Shown one piece after another: positions 15,653-24,309 of a stretch of 64,000 nucleotides of DNA. The stretch is taken from positions 124,001-188,000 of the forward strand of contig CAYTGM010000006.1 of assembly GCA_964437365.1 (NCBI GenBank), read 5' to 3'. Made by a program: the position numbers and the translations under genes. Position 1 is the first letter of the stretch. Each line of letters starts with the position of its first letter. The notes beneath the pieces were generated by a model that saw nothing but the letters and a program-made list of their open reading frames with translations, had not been told where the DNA came from and did no database searches. The stretch is from CAYTGM01 sp964437365. GTDB lineage: Bacteria > Sumerlaeota > Sumerlaeia > SLMS01.

Positions 15653-17200
15653 ATGATTATGCAGTACAGAGCGTTTCTGGCGCTTGCTCTTGCGCTGATG
15701 ATCCTACCGGTTATCAGCCAGTCCCCTTATGCACAGAACTCCCCGATCGTAAGAACAAATCCGCTGCCAGCTGGATTACAAAACCATGGTGCCGCTGTGG
15801 CGGGTGACTACCTCTACGTCATAGGTGGACAGGCAACTCAAACGTACTCGGGCTCAACCCAGAATGAATCAGGAACAACCCGCGTTGTTTACAAGGCGCC
15901 CATTCGGCCGGACGGGCAAATTGGTCAATGGACTCCCGACAGGCCTATACCACAGATTCGCGGATATATTGCAAACAGTACAGTCGTCCTCAATGATGTG
16001 ATTTATGTCGTTGGGGGAACTGATGGGATGGAGGATATTGGCAAGCAGGGCAGGAAATACAAAACCGTGCTGGTCAGTCGACCGGGCCAGGGTGGTGCAC
16101 TTGAACCCTGGAGAGAATCTCGACCATTTCCAGGACCTGGCTTGAGCGTCTTTACAGCGCTTGCCACTCCCGGTTTCATTCATGTGATCGGCGGAAACAC
16201 TCAGGATTATACGGTATCAAAAAAAGTCCTGACAGGTGTTGTAGGTGGCGACTCAATGATTCAGTCTTGGGAGACGGGACCAGATTTACCCTTTCCCCTC
16301 TGGTTTCATCACTCAGCTACGGTAGGCGGTCGGGTTTACGTTTGGGGAGGATTACCCACGAAAGAATCAACGCCAACCTCTATTTACGTTCTTTCTTCTC
16401 CAATTCTTGCCTCGGGCAGATTAGGCCGCTGGGAACGAGAGGCCGGTACTCTTCCAGTTGGAATCTATCGCGGCGCAAATGCAGTGGCGGGCCCTTACCT
16501 GATGACATTTTGCCCCTCCTATGAAGGAGGAAAGATTTCCAGTGACATTGTCTATACCAGCCTTACGTCGCGTGGATTGGAACCCTGGCAGCGCATGCAG
16601 TTCAACCTTCCGATGAAAGTCTATACAACCTGTGCTCCTGACTACCGCCGTGGAATCATCTATGTACCTGGTGGCGCTAAAGGTAGAGAAGTGAATTCAG
16701 ATGTCGCGAAGGATGTTCTTTTCTTTCGCCTGACTCAAGAAGCGAAGCAGTATGTTAGAGGAACGGTATCAGAAACGGTTGCCTCAAACACAGTAGAAAT
16801 ACCTGACTCAGCCGGGCTGGAAAATGGAGAGTTCACCTTCGCAACGCAGGATCAGTTACCTGGCGACGCACTACCAGGATTTCTACCCTACGAAGTGGCG
16901 CGCCGGGAACTCAGCAAGTCACGCGATCGACCTCTGATCGCTTATTTTCATATGTCTGCAGCAAAACCATCTCAGGATCAGGTTAGCAGGCTCCGTGATG
17001 ACCCACAACTGAAGGAACTGACAGACAAAGCACTCATGGCCTGGATTGATGTCAAGTCCTCGCCTCAGCTTGCGAGCCAGGTTGGAATCTTCAGGGTCCC
17101 GACATGGGTTCTTTATACCCGTGATGGTTTTGAACAGGGGCGGGCATCAGATATCCTCACCGTCCCTCAGCTTCTTGCCGGCGTGGATGCCTCGCAGTAA
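15653..17200 (+). CDS. Exported kelch-repeat protein with C-terminal thioredoxin-like domain
   Basis: The predicted exported protein has a signal peptide (FLALALALMILPVISQSPYAQ) followed by kelch-type beta-propeller repeats between about residues 35 and 365. Examples are AAVAGDYLYVIGG, VVLNDVIYVVGG, FIHVIGG and TVGGRVYVWGG, each with the Gly-Gly and spaced aromatic pattern. A linker leads to a C-terminal segment of about 100 residues resembling a thioredoxin fold: RPLIAYFHM, then MAWIDVKSSP and VGIFRVPTWVLYTRDG with a cis-Pro-like VPTW. The CxxC redox pair is absent, so it is probably not an oxidoreductase. The start is the second candidate (15653 or 15659), because it puts the signal peptide at the N-terminus. 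A hairpin terminator follows. The peroxiredoxin gene downstream is also exported. Confidence 0.75.
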   Translation: MIMQYRAFLALALALMILPVISQSPYAQNSPIVRTNPLPAGLQNHGAAVAGDYLYVIGGQATQTYSGSTQNESGTTRVVYKAPIRPDGQIGQWTPDRPIPQIRGYIANSTVVLNDVIYVVGGTDGMEDIGKQGRKYKTVLVSRPGQGGALEPWRESRPFPGPGLSVFTALATPGFIHVIGGNTQDYTVSKKVLTGVVGGDSMIQSWETGPDLPFPLWFHHSATVGGRVYVWGGLPTKESTPTSIYVLSSPILASGRLGRWEREAGTLPVGIYRGANAVAGPYLMTFCPSYEGGKISSDIVYTSLTSRGLEPWQRMQFNLPMKVYTTCAPDYRRGIIYVPGGAKGREVNSDVAKDVLFFRLTQEAKQYVRGTVSETVASNTVEIPDSAGLENGEFTFATQDQLPGDALPGFLPYEVARRELSKSRDRPLIAYFHMSAAKPSQDQVSRLRDDPQLKELTDKALMAWIDVKSSPQLASQVGIFRVPTWVLYTRDGFEQGRASDILTVPQLLAGVDASQ

Positions 17201-17228
17201 ATCTTTTCAATACAAAGTTGGCTGATAT

Positions 17229-17262
17229 GTCCCTTGCACACAAACCCGTGCAGGGGACTTTT
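17229..17262 (+). terminator. Rho-independent-type terminator after the kelch gene
   Basis: GTCCCTTGCAC (17229-17239) pairs with GTGCAGGGGAC (17248-17258) with one bulge or mismatch, and is followed by TTTT. It separates the kelch gene from the peroxiredoxin gene. Confidence 0.7.
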
Positions 17263-17349
17263 CATTATGAACAGAAGGCCCATTGCTCTTCTTTGGACTT
17301 CTGATTGCTACTTGTTCGAATTAGCAAATTTAAATTTAGAGGATAAATA

Positions 17350-18003
17350 ATGAAAACCTCCATTTCCAGATCGATGTTCATCGTTTTTTCAATACTTGCA
17401 CTCTTGGTGATCGCTCCTGATGTTTTCCCAGAGGAAGGACAGGATGACGCACCTCCTGCAGCGGCTTCAGATCAAGAGGTTAGTCCCATGACCAAAGGTG
17501 ACACTCTCCCCGAAGTAACAATGAAGAACTTAGAGGGTGAAGAGGTTGCACTTAAAGATACACTCGGAGAGAATATGACCGTGCTTGTCTTCTATCGAGG
17601 AGGCTGGTGCCCCTACTGCAATGTTCATCTTGCGGATCTGGCACGTATAGAACCTCTCCTTGCGAAACAGAATGTAAAGATTATCGGAATCAGCCCGGAT
17701 AGCCCTGAAGCACTTATGAAAACAAGAAATGAAAAAGCAGTCTCCTACGAGCTTCTTTCTGACTCAGACACAGAACTTATCAGGCAGATGCGATTGGCCT
17801 TTGTCTCTAAGTATGATGACAAAGAAAATCCTGGTGAGAAAAAAGTACTTCCTGTCCCAGCCGTATATATCGTCGATGGCAATGGGAAAATCGTTTACTC
17901 TTACTGGAATTCAGATTATAGCAAACGTTTGAGTGGCGACGAACTCCTGGAAGAGCTCAAATCTACAAATCAGAGCAACCTCCAGGAAAACAAAGAAGAT
18001 TAA
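17350..18003 (+). CDS. Exported peroxiredoxin-like protein (AhpC/TSA family)
   Basis: The 217-residue protein has an N-terminal hydrophobic signal sequence (MFIVFSILALLVIAPDVF) and an acidic linker. The thioredoxin-fold domain reads GDTLPEVTMKNLEGEEVAL, then VLVFYRGGWCPYCNVHLADL with C87 and C90. The W-C-P-Y-C motif is that of the 'PRX-like' / AhpC-TSA_2 group, in which the first Cys is the likely peroxidatic residue. VPAVYIVDGNGKIVYSY is the usual C-terminal strand pair with a cis-Pro-like PVPAVY. The predicted role is reduction of peroxides in the periplasm; the electron donor is unknown. AAATTTAGAGGATAAATA before the ATG gives an AGAGGA ribosome site. It is followed closely by a convergent deaminase gene. 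Confidence 0.85.
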   Translation: MKTSISRSMFIVFSILALLVIAPDVFPEEGQDDAPPAAASDQEVSPMTKGDTLPEVTMKNLEGEEVALKDTLGENMTVLVFYRGGWCPYCNVHLADLARIEPLLAKQNVKIIGISPDSPEALMKTRNEKAVSYELLSDSDTELIRQMRLAFVSKYDDKENPGEKKVLPVPAVYIVDGNGKIVYSYWNSDYSKRLSGDELLEELKSTNQSNLQENKED

Positions 18004-18009
18004 ATTTAC

Positions 18010-19443
18010 TCACCATTTTTGAATTTTCCGGTAGTCTATCCCACGTTTTTTCTCAGCGTGGGATACTATTTTCTCCGTCAGCTGATTGGCCTCCTCAACA
18101 AGGCCTCTTTCGTCCAGTCCTACTATGCGACTGTCCTGTACAACTATACGTCCGTTGATAATCGTCCAAGAGGGTGCCTGACCCTTTCCGCACATAATTA
18201 ACCCTGCGACAGGATCGAGACTTGGACCACCTGCATACTGAAGGCGTCGTTGATCAAAAAGAACTATATCCGCGCACATTCCGGCGGAGATCTGGCCAAT
18301 ATCACTTCGTCCTAAAACCTCTGCTCCCCCACGTGTCAGCATCCACAGGCAATCTCTTGCTGTAATTGAGTCCACTCCCCATGTGGCGCGATGGAGAAGA
18401 AAAGCAAGTTGTGCCTCACCGAGAAGATGACCACTGTCATTAGAAGCCGAACCATCTACCCCAAACCCTACAGGAACGCCTGCCTTGAGCATTGCTGGGA
18501 CTGGAGCAACACCACTTCCAAGTCGGCAATTCGCAGATGGACAATGGGCAACGCCGATGCCACTGGCGGCGAACTCTTCAATTTCGTGCTGGTTCAGCTT
18601 TACGCAATGGGCAAACCACACATCTGAGCCACTCCATCCCTGATCTGCGACATATCTGAATGGACGTTTCTGGAACTTCTCCTGGACATACTTATCTTCG
18701 TCATCTGTTTCCGCAAGATGGGTGTGAAGTCTTACTCCGTGTCGTCTTGCGATGCCGACAGTCTCTTGAAAGAGACGTGGAGTAACATTAAACGGCGCAC
18801 ATGGCGCGAGTGCGATCTGAGTCATGGCTCCGTGGCTTCTATCATGATACCTGGATATAAGCCTGTCATAGTCTTCCAAAACCCGATCATCCTTTTCGAT
18901 AACAGTTTCAGGAGGGAGGCCTCCATTGTCCTCACCAAGCGTCATTGAACCTCTCGTTGCTGTGAACCGGATTCCGAGCTCTTTCGCGGCGCGAATATCT
19001 TCGTCAATCAGCTCAACTGGCTGACCTTTTGGGAAAAGGTAATGATGATCACTGGTCGTTGTGCATCCAGAAAGCAGCAGTTCAGAGAGTGCAACTCTTG
19101 CTGATGTATAGAAACATTGAGGATCACACGCTTCAAAGACGTGATACTGTTCTACAAGCCAATGAAATAATTCAGCATTCTGTACGCGAGGAAGACATCG
19201 TGTTAAGACTTGCCAGAAGTGATGGTGAACATTAACGAACCCAGGAACAGCTAGACATCCTCTTGCATCGATGTAGGGAATATCTTCGCTCAAGTCTAAT
19301 TCTTCCCTCAAATTACTGCCAACCTGTTTAATCAGGTTTGATTCGATGAGGATATCACATGAGCTCAGTTCGTTTCTTGAATCGTCCATGGTTGCAACTA
19401 AAGCGCAATTTTCAACGAGGAGTAGGGATGATTGATCTGTCAT
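18010..19443 (-). CDS. Amidohydrolase, probable 8-oxoguanine deaminase or related (TrzN/AtzA-like)
   Basis: This metal-dependent cytosolic hydrolase belongs to the cyclic deaminase branch of the amidohydrolase superfamily (477 residues). Metal and catalytic residues are visible: H73/H75 in VNVHHHFWQ, HTHLAETDDE (His and the catalytic Glu), WFAHCVKL, and the Asp in FGVDGSASNDSG. The GVDGSASND signature and overall layout match enzymes annotated as 8-oxoguanine deaminase or hydroxyatrazine-type hydrolases, so deamination of an oxidised purine is the best guess. The substrate cannot be fixed from sequence. There is no purine operon around it. The C-terminal residue block VSHAEKKRGIDYRKIQKW is normal for the group. 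Confidence 0.82.
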   Translation of the reverse strand: MTDQSSLLLVENCALVATMDDSRNELSSCDILIESNLIKQVGSNLREELDLSEDIPYIDARGCLAVPGFVNVHHHFWQVLTRCLPRVQNAELFHWLVEQYHVFEACDPQCFYTSARVALSELLLSGCTTTSDHHYLFPKGQPVELIDEDIRAAKELGIRFTATRGSMTLGEDNGGLPPETVIEKDDRVLEDYDRLISRYHDRSHGAMTQIALAPCAPFNVTPRLFQETVGIARRHGVRLHTHLAETDDEDKYVQEKFQKRPFRYVADQGWSGSDVWFAHCVKLNQHEIEEFAASGIGVAHCPSANCRLGSGVAPVPAMLKAGVPVGFGVDGSASNDSGHLLGEAQLAFLLHRATWGVDSITARDCLWMLTRGGAEVLGRSDIGQISAGMCADIVLFDQRRLQYAGGPSLDPVAGLIMCGKGQAPSWTIINGRIVVQDSRIVGLDERGLVEEANQLTEKIVSHAEKKRGIDYRKIQKW

Positions 19444-19622
19444 AGAGTACTATTCTTGCTTATGAGTAAATGATTGTGGTGTTGAACGTATGATTAAAGG
19501 GATAGACCGCCTCAAAGTCAATTCCCATCATTGAACTGGATGTCATCCGCAACTTCACTTGACGTTTTCTCTGCTGTCATGGGCAGTATGAGGAAAAGAA
19601 CCCCCATGATGAGACTTCAAGC

Positions 19623-20072
19623 GTGAGCACAAAAAAGTTAGATAAGAAGACAGTCGTTGGCTGGTCAGAGTATATTGACATTCCCTTGTGGGGTGTATCC
19701 GACTTAAAAGCTAAAGTTGACACGGGCGCAAGAACCTCAGCCCTTGATGTCAAAAACCTCAAAAAAATCGACGAGAAACACGTATCTTTCGATGTTATCG
19801 TTAGAAAAGCCAAGCCTCGGAAAGAAGTCTCTGTTGTCGCAGAAGTTATCAAATGGGCGAAAGTAAGATCCAGTACTGGCCGCTATACGAAGCGGCCCTT
19901 TGTAAAGACAGAGATCGTACTCGGATCGATGAGAAAAGAGATAGAAGTAACACTCGTTGCTCGCGAAGAAATGCTCTTTCGAATGCTGATCGGAAGAAAA
20001 GCATTGGAGCACGACTTCATCGTTGACGTGAGCAAACGAAGTGTACACGGAAAACCACGGAGAATAAAATGA
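19623..20072 (+). CDS. Retropepsin-like protease of the RimK system (RimB / PF05618 type)
   Basis: The 149-residue protein carries the aspartic-protease-like motif KVDTGARTSALD near residue 29, and RMLIGRKALEHDFIVD near the C-terminus, defining the family long annotated 'ATP-dependent zinc protease'. Members next to rimK in Pseudomonas (RimB) act with the glutamate ligase to control poly-glutamylation of ribosomal protein S6. The start is a GTG at 19623 (MSTKKLDKK); no closer ATG is available. Its TGA overlaps the rimK ATG by 4 bases (ATGA), so the two are coupled. This is the first gene of a three-gene operon with rimK and the AstE-like gene. Confidence 0.88.
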   Translation: MSTKKLDKKTVVGWSEYIDIPLWGVSDLKAKVDTGARTSALDVKNLKKIDEKHVSFDVIVRKAKPRKEVSVVAEVIKWAKVRSSTGRYTKRPFVKTEIVLGSMRKEIEVTLVAREEMLFRMLIGRKALEHDFIVDVSKRSVHGKPRRIK

Positions 20073-21274
20073 CAAACAATCTGAAGATAGCCATCCTGTC
20101 AAGAAACCCTAAAGGTTATAGCAATCGACGGTTCAAAGAAGCCGCAGCTGACCGTGGACACAAGATTATCTGTCTTGATACATTAAAGTTCTCAATGAGT
20201 ATTGAGAAGTTCGAACCGGAACTATACTATCGAGGCAAGCGACTCTCTCATTATGATGCCGTCATACCCAGAGTTGGAGCCTCCATCACCTTTTTCGGCC
20301 TCGCTGTTGTCCGTCAGTTCGAACAGATGGGTGTCTATACGCCAAACGGTTCCCTCGACATTGCACGTTCACGTGACAAATTACGCTCCATGCAGATATT
20401 GAGTAAGCATGATGTTGGCATACCTCCAACGGCTTTCGTCCGAGACAAGAATGATGTACTCCCGGCAATCGAAAGATTAGGGGGTGCCCCGGTTATTATC
20501 AAACTCATCGAGGGAACTCAGGGCGTCGGCGTCATACTCGCGGACTCCGTTAAGATTGCCCAGGCCATCGTTGAAACTCTACACAGTGCTAAGCAAAATG
20601 TCCTTGTGCAGAAGTTCATCAAAGAAAGCAAGGGGACAGACATACGAGCCATCGTTGTTGGTGATCGGGTCATTGCCGCGATGCGACGCCGTGCCACGGG
20701 CGATGAATTTCGAAGCAACGTCCACAGGGGTGGGAAGACAGAAGAAGTGAAATTAGACCACGAATATGAGCGTACGGCTGTGAGGGCCGCCCAGATCATG
20801 GGACTACGCTTTGCAGGCGTTGATCTGCTTGAAGGTGAAGATGGTCCTCAAGTCATGGAAGTTAACTCCTCTCCCGGTCTTGAAGGAATAGAAACAGCAA
20901 CGGGAGTCGACGTTGCCAAAGCTGTCATTGAGGATATTGAGCACGCCATCTTCTTTCCTGAAGTTGACCTGCGCCAGAGACTCCGGTTCACAGGCGGCTA
21001 TGGTGTTGTAGAATTTACTGTACACGACATGCCTGATATAGAAGGCAAAAAACTCAGAGACACAGACCTGACCAATAAAAATGTCTATGTCATGAATATC
21101 ACCCGGGGAAGTCAGAATATTCCAAACCCTCAAGGTGACACGGTCATAGAAAAGGGTGATGACCTCATTTGCTATGGCGAACTGGCTCAACTTAGTGCCA
21201 TGATGCCAAGCTATGCAAAGAGACGGAAGATTAAGCAAAATAAGAGAAAGAAGAAAACCTCTAAGGATAATTAA
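20069..21274 (+). CDS. rimK: RimK-family alpha-L-glutamate ligase with C-terminal RCK_C (TrkA_C) domain
   Basis: This ATP-grasp ligase adds glutamate to protein or small-molecule carboxylates; the classical substrate is ribosomal protein S6. Residues 1-290 give the whole RimK core: DAVIPRVGASITFFG, YTPNGSLDIARSRDKL, IIKLIEGTQGVGVILAD, LVQKFIKESKGTDIRAIVVG and VMEVNSSPGLEGIETATG. The extra 100 residues (about 300-390) look like an RCK_C/TrkA_C domain: VVEFTVHDMPDIEGKKLRD, VYVMNITRG, then DTVIEKGDDLICYGE. RCK_C domains bind small ligands in ion channels, so the ligase may be allosterically controlled. The end is Lys/Arg-rich. It overlaps the protease gene by 4 bases, and the AstE-like gene starts 10 bases after its stop. 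Confidence 0.9.
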   Translation: MTNNLKIAILSRNPKGYSNRRFKEAAADRGHKIICLDTLKFSMSIEKFEPELYYRGKRLSHYDAVIPRVGASITFFGLAVVRQFEQMGVYTPNGSLDIARSRDKLRSMQILSKHDVGIPPTAFVRDKNDVLPAIERLGGAPVIIKLIEGTQGVGVILADSVKIAQAIVETLHSAKQNVLVQKFIKESKGTDIRAIVVGDRVIAAMRRRATGDEFRSNVHRGGKTEEVKLDHEYERTAVRAAQIMGLRFAGVDLLEGEDGPQVMEVNSSPGLEGIETATGVDVAKAVIEDIEHAIFFPEVDLRQRLRFTGGYGVVEFTVHDMPDIEGKKLRDTDLTNKNVYVMNITRGSQNIPNPQGDTVIEKGDDLICYGELAQLSAMMPSYAKRRKIKQNKRKKKTSKDN

Positions 21275-21284
21275 TATCTGATAA

Positions 21285-22349
21285 ATGAGTATATTCAAAA
21301 TAGCAGATGAAAGAGTCGCGGCTGGTTCTCAAAAGACGATCCAGCTTCGATTCAGTGAAACATATATCGGTCAGTTTCTTTCCGTCCCTGTCCGCGTCAT
21401 ACGGGCAAAAAAGCAAGGGCCCATCGTTGCCCTGACGGGAGGAATACACGGCGATGAGCTTACAGGTGTGGGGATTATCCGTGAACTTCTCTATGACAAT
21501 CCACCAAATCTCAAGTGCGGAACGCTTGTCTGTGTCCCTGTGGTGAATGTCTATGGACTGGAAAATCACAGCCGCTATCTCCCTGACCGTCGAGATCTGA
21601 ACAGGTGCTTCCCCGGCTCCCCCGGCGGTAGCATGTCAAGTCGACTTGCTCACGTCATCTTTAATGAAGTCATCAGTAAATGCGATTATCTCCTCGACTT
21701 CCACAGTGCGGCCCTGCGTCGAACTAACTATCCGAATATACGTGCAGATTTATCTAATCCACGAGTCAAGCAGCTCGCGAAATCTTTCGGTACAGAGCTC
21801 ATCGTTGGTGGAAAAGGGCCGGATGGTTCTCTCAGGCGGAGCGCTATCAGGGCCGGTATTCCCGCCATTGTTCTGGAAGCAGGAGAGGTCTGGAAGAACG
21901 CGCCAAGTGTTGTAGAAGTAGGTATTGGTGGCGTGATGAACGTCCTCGCTTCTCTGGGGATGGTTGACGCCGAAGTTCGAAAACCAACCTTCCAGGTAAA
22001 TATACGCAAAACAACCTGGGTCCGTGCTGAGAGAGGCGGGTTTCTCAGTTTCCACGCGAAGCCAGGTGACCTTGTTGAAGAAGGACAAGACCTCGCAACC
22101 AACTACAGTATCTTCGGTCGAGAAAGACATATTCTAAATTCTCCAGTCGATGGAATCGTTCTCGGCATGACAACGATGCCTGCAGTGAAGCCCGGCGAAC
22201 CCGTTTACCACGTGGCTTCGCTGACGCATAAGACTTATCTTTCAATTAGAAAGAAAATCGACGCTTCTCACGACGATTCTCTCTTTTCCCGAATCCAGGC
22301 TGATTTATCGACAAATATTCTCATCGAGGAAAAAGAGAATGGATCCTGA
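21285..22349 (+). CDS. Succinylglutamate desuccinylase/aspartoacylase-family amidohydrolase
   Basis: The 354-residue protein belongs to the M14-like zinc amidohydrolase family. The metal-binding pair is in ALTGGIHGDELTGVGIIREL (His and Glu), the third ligand is in LLDFHSAALRR, the substrate Arg region is RDLNRCFPGSPGG, and the general-acid Glu is in VLEAGEVW. The last third has a biotinyl/lipoyl-like beta fold (GFLSFHAKPGDLVEEGQDLA, NSPVDGIVLGMTTMPAVKPG), as in many members of this branch. Lying 10 bases after rimK with the same strand and spacing, it probably removes glutamyl or similar acyl groups from the RimK product or supplies its substrate; this role is inferred from context. Confidence 0.87.
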   Translation: MSIFKIADERVAAGSQKTIQLRFSETYIGQFLSVPVRVIRAKKQGPIVALTGGIHGDELTGVGIIRELLYDNPPNLKCGTLVCVPVVNVYGLENHSRYLPDRRDLNRCFPGSPGGSMSSRLAHVIFNEVISKCDYLLDFHSAALRRTNYPNIRADLSNPRVKQLAKSFGTELIVGGKGPDGSLRRSAIRAGIPAIVLEAGEVWKNAPSVVEVGIGGVMNVLASLGMVDAEVRKPTFQVNIRKTTWVRAERGGFLSFHAKPGDLVEEGQDLATNYSIFGRERHILNSPVDGIVLGMTTMPAVKPGEPVYHVASLTHKTYLSIRKKIDASHDDSLFSRIQADLSTNILIEEKENGS

Positions 22350-22429
22350 TCTATCTTTTTCGATGTAAATCGGTCCGATTCTCGCTCCCTCAACTGCGAA
22401 GATGAATCAGCTCAACAGGAAATATCATT

Positions 22430-23266
22430 ATGTCCATCTCAGAAGCGTTACCAGATATTCAAAAAACTAAAGACCCTCGCGGCATCGCCATTGATGAAGT
22501 GGGTGTCTCAAACATTCGTTATCCATTGGCAATTCCCCTTCGCGACGGCGGTGTTTGCCACACTGTCGGCAAGATTTCCATGCGCGTTAATCTTCCCCAT
22601 CATGCAAAGGGAACACACATGTCTCGCTTCCTGATCGCGCTTCAGGAAAAGCAGGCAGAAATTAAGCCTGCAGATGTTAATAATGTACTCGAGCATCTCC
22701 TCGCTTATCTCGAAGCTGACCAGGCATACCTTGATATGTCCTTTCCCATCTTCCTCAATCGTCCGGCTCCCGTGACGAAGATTCCAGGTCTGCTGGGATA
22801 TGATTGTACTTTCAAAGGGGTCATGACGAAAAAAGGTGAATATGAAAAACAGGTCGGAGTGGAAGTAATCGCAGCCAGCCTATGCCCCTGCAGTAAGAAA
22901 ATCAGTGAGTATGGCGCTCACAATCAGCGCTCTCATATCAAAGTTAAAGTTAGAGAAACAGGCCCCGAAGTTGTCTGGTTTGAGGATCTCGTCGAGCTTG
23001 CAGAACAAAGTGCCAGCTGCGAAATGTATCCCATTCTTAAACGGCCTGATGAAAAATATGTTACCGAAAAAGCATACGAGAATCCAAAATTCGTTGAGGA
23101 TATCGTTAGAGACGCAGCGACCAGTCTCCAGAGCATGCTGAAAGCAGATCGAATCAAGTGGTTTCATGTTTCCAGCACGAACTATGAAAGTATTCACCAC
23201 CATGATGCTTACGCTCACATTGAACGAGGTGATCAGGGATCTCTTCTAAGTAGCTTTAGCCATTAA
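22430..23266 (+). CDS. folE2: GTP cyclohydrolase IB FolE2
   Basis: FolE2 converts GTP to 7,8-dihydroneopterin triphosphate, the first step of folate synthesis and also of the queuosine precursor pathway. The 278-residue protein has the family signatures CPCSKKISEYGAHNQRS (with metal-binding Cys), the YPLAIPLRDGG N-terminal segment, CEMYPILKRPDEKYVTEKAYENP, and HVSSTNYESIHHHDAYAHIE near the C-terminus. It is type IB, usable with metals other than zinc, and is the only GTP cyclohydrolase in the window. AGGAAATATCATT before the ATG gives a ribosome site. A strong terminator follows at 23294-23331, so the operon ends here. Confidence 0.94.
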   Translation: MSISEALPDIQKTKDPRGIAIDEVGVSNIRYPLAIPLRDGGVCHTVGKISMRVNLPHHAKGTHMSRFLIALQEKQAEIKPADVNNVLEHLLAYLEADQAYLDMSFPIFLNRPAPVTKIPGLLGYDCTFKGVMTKKGEYEKQVGVEVIAASLCPCSKKISEYGAHNQRSHIKVKVRETGPEVVWFEDLVELAEQSASCEMYPILKRPDEKYVTEKAYENPKFVEDIVRDAATSLQSMLKADRIKWFHVSSTNYESIHHHDAYAHIERGDQGSLLSSFSH

Positions 23267-23293
23267 CAGTTTCGGACCTTGTCCGCTTTGCCC

Positions 23294-23331
23294 GTGGCAT
23301 CCTCTTCATTGAGGATGCCACTTCTCTTTTT
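23294..23331 (+). terminator. Strong hairpin terminator after folE2
   Basis: GTGGCATCCTC (23294-23304) and GAGGATGCCAC (23311-23321) form a perfect 11-bp stem with a 6-base loop, followed by a T-rich tract (TTCTCTTTTT). Confidence 0.88.
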
Positions 23332-23415
23332 ATCTCAGAAGTCTCTCGGAGTTTTCTCTTTGCTCCTCCCCATTAAATCTATAAAGAAATGGGCAGCTCA
23401 TTCGGATAGATAGCT

Positions 23416-24285
23416 ATGAGGTCAACTTCAGGGCACTGGATTCATGATCTGAATCCTGTTCTCATACAAATTACCGACACGCTGGCGATCAGGTATTATG
23501 GACTCGCCTACGCTCTCGCATTTATTCTTGGCTATTACCTCCTTACCCAGTATAGGAAACACCGTCGCAGTCTCTTGAATGCCGACCAGGAATCAGAGAT
23601 CATCTTTGCCTGCGTTATCGGCGTCATGGTCGGGGGTAGACTCGGCTACATGCTCTTATATGATACAGAAGAATTCCTTTCAAAACCTCTCATCTTCTTT
23701 CGAATATGGGAAGGGGGCATGGCAAGCCATGGAGGCTTTGTGGGAGTAGCGGCAGCAGCCTGGTGGTTTACGCGAAAAAACAGGATCCCCTTCCTTCACC
23801 TTGGTGATTTGCTGGTAACGCTGGCTCCGATTGGTTTTCTGCTCGGTCGTATAGCAAACTTTATCAATGGTGAACTGTGGGGCAAGGTCTCCGACGTCAG
23901 TTGGGCAGTTGTCTTTCCTATGAGCGCTGAACCAGGAATGAGACTGACCGAAATCCCAGCACGCCATCCATCCCAGCTATACGAGGCGTTTCTTGAAGGC
24001 CTGATTCTCCTCGTTTTTGTCCAATGGCGAATCTGGAAATCAAAGGTTATCTTCACGTCTCCGGGAAGACTTTCGGGCGAGTTCATCCTTCTCTACACCA
24101 TCCTTCGCGTAATTGGAGAACACTTCCGTGAACCTGATGCTTCATTGATCCTTGGTTTAAGTCGTGGGGCCTTTTACTCCATCATCATGGCCGCAGCCGG
24201 GATCTATCTTGTCTATTACGGCAAAACAAAGAGTAAGTCTCTTAATGAGCCCGAGCCAGCAGACGAATCGACCAATAAGAAATAA
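23416..24285 (+). CDS. lgt: Prolipoprotein diacylglyceryl transferase
   Basis: This inner-membrane enzyme transfers diacylglyceryl from phosphatidylglycerol to the lipobox Cys of prolipoproteins. The 289-residue protein shows HDLNPVLIQ at the start, IRYYGLAYALAFILGYYLL, GRLGYMLLYD, EGGMASHGGFVG (with the catalytic-region His), the signature GRIANFINGELWG, and RHPSQLYEAFLEG. About seven membrane helices are visible. The C-terminal tail KTKSKSLNEPEPADESTNKK is charged. It fits with several lipobox-bearing proteins in the window (for example the binding protein at 54573-55370 and the amidase at 47885-48604). The 5-oxoprolinase gene starts 24 bases downstream. Confidence 0.95.
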   Translation: MRSTSGHWIHDLNPVLIQITDTLAIRYYGLAYALAFILGYYLLTQYRKHRRSLLNADQESEIIFACVIGVMVGGRLGYMLLYDTEEFLSKPLIFFRIWEGGMASHGGFVGVAAAAWWFTRKNRIPFLHLGDLLVTLAPIGFLLGRIANFINGELWGKVSDVSWAVVFPMSAEPGMRLTEIPARHPSQLYEAFLEGLILLVFVQWRIWKSKVIFTSPGRLSGEFILLYTILRVIGEHFREPDASLILGLSRGAFYSIIMAAAGIYLVYYGKTKSKSLNEPEPADESTNKK

Positions 24286-24309
24286 GAACCCACTACAGCG
24301 TTATTCTTC

